Positions 7,858 through 14,684 of a stretch of 23,883 nt of DNA are shown here, in pieces. The notes beneath the pieces were generated by a model. The model searched no databases. It was not told where the DNA came from and worked only from the letters and a program-made list of their open reading frames with translations. How positions within the stretch are numbered: position 1 is the first letter of the stretch; each line of letters opens with the position of its first letter. Source of the stretch: CAYNTS01 sp964400495. Its GTDB lineage: Bacteria; Fidelibacterota; Marinisomatia; SCGC-AAA003-L08; D37C17. Both the position numbers and the translations under genes were made by a program. The stretch is taken from assembly GCA_964400495.1 (NCBI GenBank), contig CAYNTS010000032.1:1-23883 (forward strand). Reading direction: 5' to 3'.

Positions 7858-8820
7858 ATGAAACTCATTTTTCAAACCTTATTATTCTTTATTGTCATCC
7901 TATTTTCAGGATGTGTTGAGCATATCATCACTTTTAATGTCCAACCTGATGGTTATTTTAATGTATCAATTTACTCACACGGAGATAAACAAGATTTATT
8001 GGACGTTGATTTTGTTTTACCTAGCTCTAATCCATGGAGCGTTAATTCTAATTTAGATGTTGTGGATGTAGAAACATTTGACTATAATGCAGAAGCTAAT
8101 TTTGCAAAAAATGAAAAATACCCATCATCATTTTATGAAGGTGATTCAGTATTTAATGAATCTCTGTTAAAAACTCCTACGTTTGCAGAAACTACTAACT
8201 GGTTCTTTTGGAAATCGTTTACCTTTTCTTCTGTTTTTCAGAGTCGAAATGTATTAGATAAATATCCAAAAGTTTTTGAGTTTTTAGAAGATTCTGAAAA
8301 TTCCCAAAATGGATGGTTGAAAGAAGCGTTAAAATATGTTTTATTTGAAACTTTAGATAGAAGCAATATCGAGTTTAATCTACGACCCATAATTAAAGGT
8401 GATTTGGAAAAATGGTATTCTGATACTATTGAATCCCTTAACGATTCTCTTCTTTTTGTTGAAATTGAATTTTATAAATTGCAGGGTTTAGATATAATTA
8501 TGCAACCAAATCCTACACATAAATTTGAAGAAATGGACTCAATTTATCAAGTTCTTGAAGATGAACTAAATATCACATTGGATTTAGCTGATGATGAATT
8601 TACTTATCACGTAATACTACCCGGAAAATTGCTTTCACATAATGCGGATACTACAAAGCACGACACCCTAATTTGGAACTTCAACTTGCTGGAGTTTGCT
8701 CATGCCGATTATGAAATGAAAGCTACAGCTGAAATAGTATATCCTAATCGACAAATTATAGGATGGATTGTTTTAATTCTTGGATTAGTTTCCTTCATTT
8801 GGATTCGAAAAGTTAAGTAA
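7858..8820 (+). CDS. Membrane-anchored lipoprotein of unknown function
   Basis: This 320-residue protein is not recognised. It begins with a lipoprotein signal peptide (MKLIFQTLLFFIVILFSGCV) whose lipobox FSGC puts the lipidated Cys at residue 19. The mature part is rich in Asp, Glu and aromatic residues with predicted beta strands and no Cys cluster. The C-terminus has one transmembrane helix (IIGWIVLILGLVSFIWI) followed by a short basic tail KVK, so it would be fixed at both ends, with the bulk in the periplasm. There is no Shine-Dalgarno sequence before the ATG. It lies 89 nt upstream of the thioredoxin gene on the same strand, and whether they share a transcript is unclear. Confidence 0.7.
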   Translation: MKLIFQTLLFFIVILFSGCVEHIITFNVQPDGYFNVSIYSHGDKQDLLDVDFVLPSSNPWSVNSNLDVVDVETFDYNAEANFAKNEKYPSSFYEGDSVFNESLLKTPTFAETTNWFFWKSFTFSSVFQSRNVLDKYPKVFEFLEDSENSQNGWLKEALKYVLFETLDRSNIEFNLRPIIKGDLEKWYSDTIESLNDSLLFVEIEFYKLQGLDIIMQPNPTHKFEEMDSIYQVLEDELNITLDLADDEFTYHVILPGKLLSHNADTTKHDTLIWNFNLLEFAHADYEMKATAEIVYPNRQIIGWIVLILGLVSFIWIRKVK

Positions 8821-8898
8821 AACCGTTTCAGCTTATTCTCATTCTCCTACCCTCAAATTGTAACCTTTTCATATTCCTTCCATCAAAACAATAATTAC

Positions 8899-8903
8899 TC
8901 GGA
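8899..8903 (+). promoter_or_regulatory. Strong Shine-Dalgarno site of the thioredoxin gene
   Basis: GGAGG lies 6 nt before the ATG at 8910. It fixes that start and stands out because the neighbouring plus-strand genes (starts at 7858 and 9301) have no visible Shine-Dalgarno sequence. Confidence 0.7.
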
Positions 8904-8909
8904 GGATTT

Positions 8910-9263
8910 ATGGGATTTTTTGGTTTTGGGAAAGATAAGAAAAACAGTACATTAGAGTTTACCGATCAAAATTGGAATGATGAAATCGCTAATTACGATG
9001 GTCCTGTTATGGTTGATATATGGGCACCTTGGTGTGGTCCTTGTAAACTAATTGGACCTATCGTTGATGAACTTGCTGTTGAATATGACGGTAAAGTAAA
9101 AATTGGAAAACTCAATTCAGATATAAATAATAAATCAAGAGAAATGGGAATTAGAAGTATTCCAACTATGTTGTTCTTCAAAAATGGAAAAAAAGTAGGA
9201 CAAATTGTTGGAGCACAACCCATGAATGCTATCAGAGATCAACTTGATAAAATTGCTAATTAA
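8910..9263 (+). CDS. trxA: Thioredoxin
   Basis: This 117-residue cytoplasmic thioredoxin has the active site WCGPC (Cys42 and Cys45) in VDIWAPWCGPCKLIGPIVDE, the cis-proline loop IRSIPTMLFFKNG (Pro85) and the glycine of VGQIVGA. It reduces protein disulfides using thioredoxin reductase. It has a short extra N-terminal stretch (MGFFGFGKDKKN) before the usual fold and no signal peptide. The ECF sigma factor gene starts 37 nt downstream on the same strand. Thioredoxin genes are classic targets of thiol-responsive ECF sigma factors such as SigR, so co-regulation is plausible but not shown. Confidence 0.95.
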   Translation: MGFFGFGKDKKNSTLEFTDQNWNDEIANYDGPVMVDIWAPWCGPCKLIGPIVDELAVEYDGKVKIGKLNSDINNKSREMGIRSIPTMLFFKNGKKVGQIVGAQPMNAIRDQLDKIAN

Positions 9264-9300
9264 TATAATCTTGATATAGAAATATGGTGTAACTTTTGCC

Positions 9301-9882
9301 ATGGTTTCTGAAAATGAGTTAATTGAACAAGCAAAACTAGGTGATAATAAAGCAGTTACTGAATTAGTAAAAATGCATTCTCCAAAAATATATAATCTTG
9401 GGTTAAAAATGATGCGAAATCCTGTTGATGCAGAAGATGTATTGCAGGAAACTTTCATTAAGATGTTGGCAAAAATTCACACGTTTGAGGGGCGGTCATC
9501 ACTGTATACTTGGCTTTACCGTATTGCAACCAATATTTCACTTGAAAAACTGGGTGATAAGTATAATAAAAATGTATATGCTTCACTTGATGACCCAGAT
9601 TATTATGAAAGTGGTAATATTGAACCCTATGAAATGCCAGAGTATTTTGAAGAAAAAATGAGTGATGAAGCCTTCAAAAAATATTTAGATATGGCAATTG
9701 AAGGATTAAATGAAAAACATAGAGCCGTGTTTATTTTACGCGATATTGAAGGAATGAATGTTGAAGAAACAGCTAAAATTTTATATTTATCTGAATCGAA
9801 TGTAAAAGTTCGACTTATGCGTGCACGACTGTTTTTACGAGATAGATTAACTGAATATTTTAAATCAGAGGAGTTAGTATGA
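9301..9882 (+). CDS. ECF-type RNA polymerase sigma factor
   Basis: This 193-residue sigma-70 family protein contains only regions 2 and 4. Region 2 (about 20-90) has NPVDAEDVLQETFIKMLAKI and SLYTWLYRIATNISLEKL. Region 4 (about 130-185) has LNEKHRAVFILRDIEGMNVE and the helix-turn-helix ETAKILYLSESNVKVRLMRA. The acidic linker between them (about 95-125) is rich in Asp, Glu, Pro and Tyr. The stop overlaps the start of the anti-sigma gene (ATGA), which indicates translational coupling. No Shine-Dalgarno site is visible before the ATG at 9301. Its regulon is unknown, and no matching promoter pair could be assigned by eye. Confidence 0.92.
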   Translation: MVSENELIEQAKLGDNKAVTELVKMHSPKIYNLGLKMMRNPVDAEDVLQETFIKMLAKIHTFEGRSSLYTWLYRIATNISLEKLGDKYNKNVYASLDDPDYYESGNIEPYEMPEYFEEKMSDEAFKKYLDMAIEGLNEKHRAVFILRDIEGMNVEETAKILYLSESNVKVRLMRARLFLRDRLTEYFKSEELV

Positions 9883-10115
9883 CCACTCATAAGCACGATA
9901 AAGAATTTAAAGACTTAATGTGTGGGCAAATGGGTGATGATATTGATGCACCAATATGTGAAGAAATTATGAAACACCTCGAATATTGCCCTGACTGTAA
10001 AGTTCACTTTGACTCAGTTAAAAAAGTAGTTAAAATTTATAAAACATCTGAAACGGAACAAGATGTACCAGATGATGTTTCTAATAGATTATTTAAAGTA
10101 CTAAAATTAGATTGA
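9879..10115 (+). CDS. Small zinc-finger (ZAS-type) anti-sigma factor
   Basis: This 78-residue soluble protein has no membrane segment. It contains the zinc anti-sigma signature H33-x3-C37-x2-C40 (KHLEYCPDCKVHF), with further Cys at 15 and 27 that could complete the site. It overlaps the sigma gene by 4 nt, as cognate pairs commonly do, so it should bind and inhibit that sigma factor. With a Cys-containing zinc site and a thioredoxin gene two positions upstream, it recalls the RsrA-SigR thiol switch, although redox sensing is an inference. It is followed after 4 nt by the convergent peptidase gene. Confidence 0.85.
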   Translation: MTTHKHDKEFKDLMCGQMGDDIDAPICEEIMKHLEYCPDCKVHFDSVKKVVKIYKTSETEQDVPDDVSNRLFKVLKLD

Positions 10116-10125
10116 TAATCTAATT
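10105..10125. terminator. AT-rich dyad at the convergent gene ends (possible weak bidirectional terminator)
   Basis: A perfect 9-bp inverted repeat (AATTAGATT, 3-nt loop GAT, AATCTAATT) spans the stop codons of both the anti-sigma gene (TGA 10113-10115) and the convergent peptidase gene (TAG, 10120-10122 on the minus strand). The stem is AT-rich and only a weak T-tract follows, so it may act as a poor terminator or only limit read-through. Confidence 0.4.
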
Positions 10126-11814
10126 AAGTTCACCCAATTCTGTTTGAACAAACTCCATTAAATTTTTTATTGTAGATTCAGAAAAGTCAAATTTAATTCC
10201 CATTGCATTCCAAACTTCAGGTAATGGTTTGGAACTTCCAAGAGATAATCCTTTAATGTATTCATTTAAACCATCTTCAGCATTTTCTTTGTAATTTTGA
10301 TATACTTGCAGTGCACCTAGTTGTGCAATGGCATATTCAATATAATAAAATGGTACTCCAAAAATATGTGATTGTCGTTGCCAATTAACTTCTTGGTACT
10401 TTTCTAATCCATCCCAATTTACAGTTCCAAAAAATCTATTTAGTAATTCAACAAAATAAGCATTTCTTTCATCTGCTTTGTGAGTTGGATTTTGATACAC
10501 CCAATGCTGAAATGCATCTACTGTTGCACACCATGGGAATAAATTAATGATTCCTTCCAAATGTTCTCTGCGAGCACGAATAAAATCAGCATCAGAATAA
10601 AACATTCTCCAATTACTGCTTGAAATTAGTTCCATACTCATGCTTGCAGTTTCTGCCATTTCAGATGGGGTTTCACGATATTGTACTAGAGGTTCATTAT
10701 TACATAAAAATGTATGCATCGCATGACCACCTTCGTGCATCATAGTAACAACATTGCGTTGGGTTCCAGCTGAATTCATAAAAATAAATGGCATTCCAGT
10801 TGCCTCTAAAGGATAGTTATACCCTCCAGGAGCTTTTCCTTTTCGAGAGTCTAAATCAAACAATCCAGATGCATCCATTTTTTTTAGGTTATCCCCAAAT
10901 TCTGGCTTTATCTTTGTGAATATTGAAACAGATTTTTGTAATAATTCTTCACCATTTGAAAAAGGTTTGAGTGAATTTTGTCCTGTAGGAACACCTAGCG
11001 TATCCCATGGTCTATAATCTTGAATATCGATTCCTAATGTTTCGCAATGTTGCTCAGATATTTTCCTTGATATCGGAACCACATACTTCTCAATTGCATC
11101 ATGAAAAATAAGTGTATCTTGAGGAGTATAGTCAAACCGTTTAAGCATATCATGTTTAAAATCACGGTAGTTTTCATATCCTGCATTCACTGCAGTTTTA
11201 TGTCGAAGTGCAACCATTTCTGAATATAAATCATTAAGTTCTTCACTTATATTAAATCTGGAATCAAAAATTGCAAACCAAGTAGCTTTACGTTTTTCTC
11301 TATCACTAGATTGAAGTTTTACAGCGGCCAAAGGAAGAGGTATATCTTCATTTTCAATATTAGCTGTTAACGCACCTGCAGTTTGTTCAAACTTAGACGA
11401 TAATTTACTTAATTCTGCATCAATTGGTATATTTTCCTCAACAAACAAATCAATTTCTCTTTGAATCCCCTTAAGCAATTGGCTGTAGCGTTGCATATCC
11501 AAATCTTTGGCAAATGGACTTTCGCAAATTATTTTATCAATTATATTGGATACTTTTGAAGCTTTTGGTGCAATAACACTAGAAAACAATTCATATTGTT
11601 GAACATAATCTTTATTTTCTGTGTGGCATGACATATTGATGTATGACCACGCATATTTTTCATCAAATAATGCAATAAGCTCACTATAATGAAGAATAAA
11701 TTCTTCCAAATCTGAAACAGAATTAATCTCTCTATTTTGGAGTTCTTGAAAAAGGGGTTGCAAATCATCCCAACTGGAAATATTTGCTTCTGGTGAAATA
11801 TATTTAAATTTCAT
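10120..11814 (-). CDS. M3-family oligoendopeptidase (PepF-type zinc metallopeptidase)
   Basis: This 564-residue cytoplasmic peptidase cleaves short peptides. The zinc site is H360-E361-G-G-H364 in MMHEGGHAMHTF, with the third ligand expected at Glu388 in ETPSEMAETASM, the usual spacing in M3 enzymes. The C-terminal segment SHIFGVPFYYIEYAIAQLGA carries the Tyr/His-rich substrate-contact region typical of the PepF clade. There is no signal peptide, and the length fits the family (about 560-600). It begins 3 nt after the stop of the thioredoxin-fold/TPR lipoprotein gene, so the two are probably co-transcribed from upstream of 12843. Confidence 0.92.
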   Translation of the reverse strand: MKFKYISPEANISSWDDLQPLFQELQNREINSVSDLEEFILHYSELIALFDEKYAWSYINMSCHTENKDYVQQYELFSSVIAPKASKVSNIIDKIICESPFAKDLDMQRYSQLLKGIQREIDLFVEENIPIDAELSKLSSKFEQTAGALTANIENEDIPLPLAAVKLQSSDREKRKATWFAIFDSRFNISEELNDLYSEMVALRHKTAVNAGYENYRDFKHDMLKRFDYTPQDTLIFHDAIEKYVVPISRKISEQHCETLGIDIQDYRPWDTLGVPTGQNSLKPFSNGEELLQKSVSIFTKIKPEFGDNLKKMDASGLFDLDSRKGKAPGGYNYPLEATGMPFIFMNSAGTQRNVVTMMHEGGHAMHTFLCNNEPLVQYRETPSEMAETASMSMELISSSNWRMFYSDADFIRARREHLEGIINLFPWCATVDAFQHWVYQNPTHKADERNAYFVELLNRFFGTVNWDGLEKYQEVNWQRQSHIFGVPFYYIEYAIAQLGALQVYQNYKENAEDGLNEYIKGLSLGSSKPLPEVWNAMGIKFDFSESTIKNLMEFVQTELGELN

Positions 11815-11817
11815 TTT

Positions 11818-12843
11818 TTAATTTTCTTCTATAAATTTTTGTTTTTGGTCTTTAAAATAACTTGATTCTGGATTAATTTCAATTGCTTCGGTAATCACTT
11901 CAATAGCTTCAGAATATCTCTTTAACTTAAACAAAACTTCTGCTTTTGTATCTAAAATATTCGCTTTAGTATTTGGGTCATCCGATAAAGAAATTGCTAG
12001 TGATGCCATTTCGAGAGCATGACCTAAATTCTTTTCAATTTCCGACATCCTCCACGCATAACCATTTAACACAGAGGCATCATTTGGAAATAAAGTAATC
12101 AATTGAATTTGCATTTTAATTTCTTTATCAATATTTTCTGTGGAAGCATAATGTCGAATCAAAGTTTGAAATGCATCTTTAATAAAAGGGGATTCAGGAT
12201 ATAAATTTAAATAATTTAGCAATACAGACTCATCCCCTTTTGTAAGAGATTGAACAGCAATCATATACTTTGCTTTTAGAAATGAATCCCGTGATATATC
12301 ACCTGATTTTAACAACTCTTTATAGAGTATTACTGCATTTTCAAGATCACCCTTGTCTTCATATTTATGCGCAAGTTTCTCCAAATTTTCTGCAGAATGA
12401 TCACCTTTATTATATCGATTTAACACATCTTTAAATGTATTTTTATTGGAAGCAATTTCTTTGATTTTATTGAGATAATCAGTTGGCATCATATATCCAA
12501 TTATTCGATCAACTTCATTTTTTTGATTATCAATATAAACTAAATGTGGTACTCCTAAACAATCATACTCTTGGAATAATGCACCACCTAAAGAATCATT
12601 GGCATTCATTTTTATGCTCACAAAATGTTCAGTTGAAAATTGAATAACAGCTTCATCTGAAAACGTATCGGCATCCAGCCGATCACACCAAGGTCATGTA
12701 TCCGTATAAAAATCAATGAGTATAATTTTATCACCAGCTGATTTTAGCACTTCGTCAAATGTCCCATTAAACCAAGGATATTCAACTTTTGAACAACCAA
12801 TTAATTGCAATATTATAGCACTTATTACTAATAATTTCTTCAT
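11818..12843 (-). CDS. Thioredoxin-fold, TPR-containing lipoprotein; probable selenoprotein with an in-frame TGA (Sec50, UxxC)
   Basis: Read from the ATG at 12841-12843, this frame encodes 341 residues if TGA at 12694-12696 is read through. The start has AAAGGA about 7 nt upstream. Residues 1-17 form a lipoprotein signal (MKKLLVISAIILQLIGC, lipidated Cys17). A thioredoxin-like domain follows: KIILIDFYTDT, then the TGA codon as residue 50, then P-W-Cys53-DRLDADTFSDEAV, and later CLGVPHLVYIDNQKNEVDRI with the cis-Pro position. Homologous domains have CxxC where this has TGA-P-W-C, so the TGA replaces the attacking Cys. Residues about 125-341 are tetratricopeptide-like helices (KYEDKGDLENAVILYKELL, KLKRYSEAIEVITEAIEINP). 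A conventional gene call would give only the part from GTG 12621, lacking signal and active site. Alternatives are a nonsense mutation or a sequencing error. Confidence 0.75.
12662..12696 (-). promoter_or_regulatory. Candidate bacterial SECIS element directly after the in-frame TGA
   Basis: On the minus strand the TGA (12696-12694) is followed by 16 nt up to the apical loop. The upper stem ATCGGC (12683-12678) pairs perfectly with GCCGAT (12672-12667) around a 5-nt loop TGGAT. After a single bulged G (12684) the stem continues with U-A, G-C, U-G, G-U and G-U pairs down to 12689/12662. A G within the first two loop positions and a loop 16-37 nt from the UGA are the general features described for bacterial SECIS. 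The codons used here (CGG, CTG, GCC, ACG) are GC-rich compared with the rest of the gene, as expected if RNA structure constrains them. Confidence 0.65.
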
Positions 12844-12943
12844 ATAATTCCTTTATTAAAGCCATTAATTTACTAAAGTTGAAATACTCAACCTATTTGA
12901 AATAACTGAAAAATTCAAACTTTAAAAGAGTATAAATTTAGCG
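12844..12943. promoter_or_regulatory. Divergent intergenic region with candidate promoters
   Basis: These 100 bases lie between the minus-strand lipoprotein gene and the plus-strand YwiC-like gene. The minus-strand side has an AAAGGA ribosome site. On the plus-strand side a TATAAA box (12931-12936) lies only 7 nt before the ATG at 12944. No Shine-Dalgarno site is seen there, so that transcript may be nearly leaderless. No operator-like dyad longer than 5 bp was seen. Confidence 0.35.
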
Positions 12944-13750
12944 ATGGAATTTGATATTAAAATGAAACATCTGATACCTCGAGAACACGGTGCGTGGGCA
13001 ATGTTATTTGTACCAATGATTATGGGATTATCAGTTGCTAAGTGGTCGTTTGATATTGGATTAATCTGTGTTTTAATGGTTCTGTTCTTTATTGCCCATC
13101 ACCCTATAAATACCTATTTAAAACAGAGTAATAATCGAAAAAACCAAAGTCTTTTACATGTTGGATGTCTACTCTATGTAACAATTACGTTAGGTGGGTT
13201 TTACCTTTTAATTCAATATTTTTCTATACCCTTTTTTTTAATGGGTTCAATTGCAATGAGTACATTTTTGTTGCATTTATATTTTTCATACAAGAAACAG
13301 GAATTAAGTACATTAAATGAACTGATTGGAATCATTGGATTAACCGTTTCAGCCCCACTTTTATATTTAATGAGTGAACAAAAATTAGACTTTACTACAT
13401 ATTATTTATGGTGCATTAATTTTGTATATTTTGCATCAACAGTGTTTTATATCAAATTACGTGTAAGAACACTTCCAAAAATAAAAATTAGTTTACCATT
13501 TATTGAAAAAGTAAGCATTGGAAAATGGACTTTACTATCATTGATTTTACCAATGATTTATATGGGATTATATTTTAATATTTTGACTATTTTGCCACTT
13601 ATACCGTCATTAATAAAAGTAGGTTGGATTTTAACAACATGGTCACCAAGCCAAAAAATTAACATTAAACATATTGGATATCTAGAAGCAGTTATGTCGA
13701 TATTGTTTCTAGTGATAACGCCTATCATAATTAATAATTTAGGATTATAA
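12944..13750 (+). CDS. YwiC-like family integral membrane protein
   Basis: This 268-residue inner-membrane protein has about 8 hydrophobic helices. The N-terminal signature LIPREHGAWAMLFVPMIMGL matches the start of YwiC-like proteins (typically K/REHGAWAML), a family with no established function. A second conserved-looking cytoplasmic segment HHPINTYLKQSNNRKNQ follows helix 2. The length fits the family (about 240-270). Methionine 7 (12962) is an alternative start, and neither has a clear Shine-Dalgarno sequence. The gene stands alone on the plus strand, divergent from the selenoprotein-like lipoprotein gene, and ends in a strong bidirectional terminator. Confidence 0.75.
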   Translation: MEFDIKMKHLIPREHGAWAMLFVPMIMGLSVAKWSFDIGLICVLMVLFFIAHHPINTYLKQSNNRKNQSLLHVGCLLYVTITLGGFYLLIQYFSIPFFLMGSIAMSTFLLHLYFSYKKQELSTLNELIGIIGLTVSAPLLYLMSEQKLDFTTYYLWCINFVYFASTVFYIKLRVRTLPKIKISLPFIEKVSIGKWTLLSLILPMIYMGLYFNILTILPLIPSLIKVGWILTTWSPSQKINIKHIGYLEAVMSILFLVITPIIINNLGL

Positions 13751-13777
13751 AAAAGGGGAGCCAAGCTCCCCTTTTTT
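13749..13777. terminator. Strong bidirectional Rho-independent terminator
   Basis: A GC-rich 7-bp core stem (GGGGAGC/GCTCCCC, loop CAA) is flanked by matched A6 and T6+ tracts, so it functions on both strands. It ends the YwiC-like gene (stop 13748-13750) and the minus-strand FKBP gene (stop codon 13777-13779). Confidence 0.92.
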
Positions 13778-14628
13778 TATTTAAAGTCGATTAACTCAAC
13801 CTCAAAAATGAGTGTTGCATTTGGTGGAATTAATCCACCTGCACCTCGTTCACCATACCCTAGTTCGGATGGAATAATTAATGTTCTCTTGTTACCTTTA
13901 TTCATAGTAGCTAGTGCTTGGTCCCAACCTTTTATGACACGACCCATTCCTAGTGGAAATGAAAAGGGTTGACCTCTATCATGTGAACTATCAAACTGTT
14001 TACCTGTTTCTAACATACCTTTATAATGAACAAATACGGTTTGCCCTTGTTTTGGTGTGTCACCCTTACCCTTTACATGTTCTATCATTCTTAGACCAGA
14101 ATCTAACACAATTTCCTGTCCAGGAAGTGAAAAATCGGTATCTACATATGCAGGGTCAATGCTGATTAACTCAACTTCAAATACAAGTGTTGCATTCGGT
14201 GGAATTGCCTGGCCAGCACCTCGTTCACCATATCCTAAATTAGATGGAATAACCAAAGTTCGTTTGCCACCTTTCTTCATGGTAGATACGCCTTCATCCC
14301 AACCTTTAATAACTTGCCCAACCCCAATGGTAAATTGAAACGGTTGATTTCTATCAACAGAGCTATCAAATTTGGTTCCATCTTCGAGTGTGCCAGTATA
14401 GTGTACTGTTACTCTGTCTCCGGTATTAGGGAAATCTCCTTCCCCTAGTACCTCATCAGTATATTTCAACCCAGAATCGGTTGTTTGCTCAATTCCTACC
14501 ACTACTTCCTCCACAACTTCAGTTTTTTTAGTATTCATTTCTTCATTCGTATCTGTATCACTTGTTTCACTCGAACAAGACCAAAATAATGCAGACACAA
14601 TTAATAGTTTAACAATCTTAGTTTTCAT
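13777..14628 (-). CDS. Tandem FKBP-type peptidyl-prolyl isomerase lipoprotein
   Basis: This 283-residue envelope protein begins with a lipoprotein-like signal (MKTKIVKLLIVSALFWSC, Cys18; the Phe at -3 is unusual for a lipobox). An Asp/Glu/Thr-rich linker (19-50) is followed by two complete FKBP domains. Domain 1 (about 52-155) has VTVHYTGTLEDGTKFDSS, VIKGWDEGVSTMKKGGKRTL and LGYGERGAGQAIPPNATLVF. Domain 2 (about 168-283) has VFVHYKGMLETGKQFDSS, VIKGWDQALATMNKGNKRTL and LGYGERGAGGLIPPNATLIF. Both keep the active-site Tyr, Asp, Trp and Ile/Tyr pocket residues, so both should be active in isomerising X-Pro bonds in the periplasm or at the outer membrane. The start has AGAGGAAA upstream. It lies 56 nt downstream of the endonuclease I gene. 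Confidence 0.93.
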   Translation of the reverse strand: MKTKIVKLLIVSALFWSCSSETSDTDTNEEMNTKKTEVVEEVVVGIEQTTDSGLKYTDEVLGEGDFPNTGDRVTVHYTGTLEDGTKFDSSVDRNQPFQFTIGVGQVIKGWDEGVSTMKKGGKRTLVIPSNLGYGERGAGQAIPPNATLVFEVELISIDPAYVDTDFSLPGQEIVLDSGLRMIEHVKGKGDTPKQGQTVFVHYKGMLETGKQFDSSHDRGQPFSFPLGMGRVIKGWDQALATMNKGNKRTLIIPSELGYGERGAGGLIPPNATLIFEVELIDFK

Positions 14629-14684
14629 ATTTCCTCTTATAAAATGGTCGATAAATTACGTGTACTTGAATGGACTATTAAAGA

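Noticed and set aside
8910..9263. Second Sec candidate at the thioredoxin gene
   Set aside because: Both active-site residues are ordinary Cys codons, and no in-frame TGA occurs.
12619..12621. GTG as the true start of the TPR protein
   Set aside because: It removes the signal peptide and the active site, has no Shine-Dalgarno support, and the same frame continues upstream with a recognisable thioredoxin fold to a well-supported ATG.
12694..12696. TGA read as tryptophan (alternative genetic code)
   Set aside because: TGA ends other genes in the window in the normal way, and Trp here would leave the thioredoxin site without its first redox residue.
14057..14338. Plus-strand open frame opposite the FKBP gene
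   Set aside because: It mirrors the conserved minus-strand FKBP domains and has no ribosome site or recognisable product.
13777..14628. Direct DNA repeats within the FKBP gene as a mobile or CRISPR-like repeat
   Set aside because: They are explained fully by the duplicated FKBP domain.
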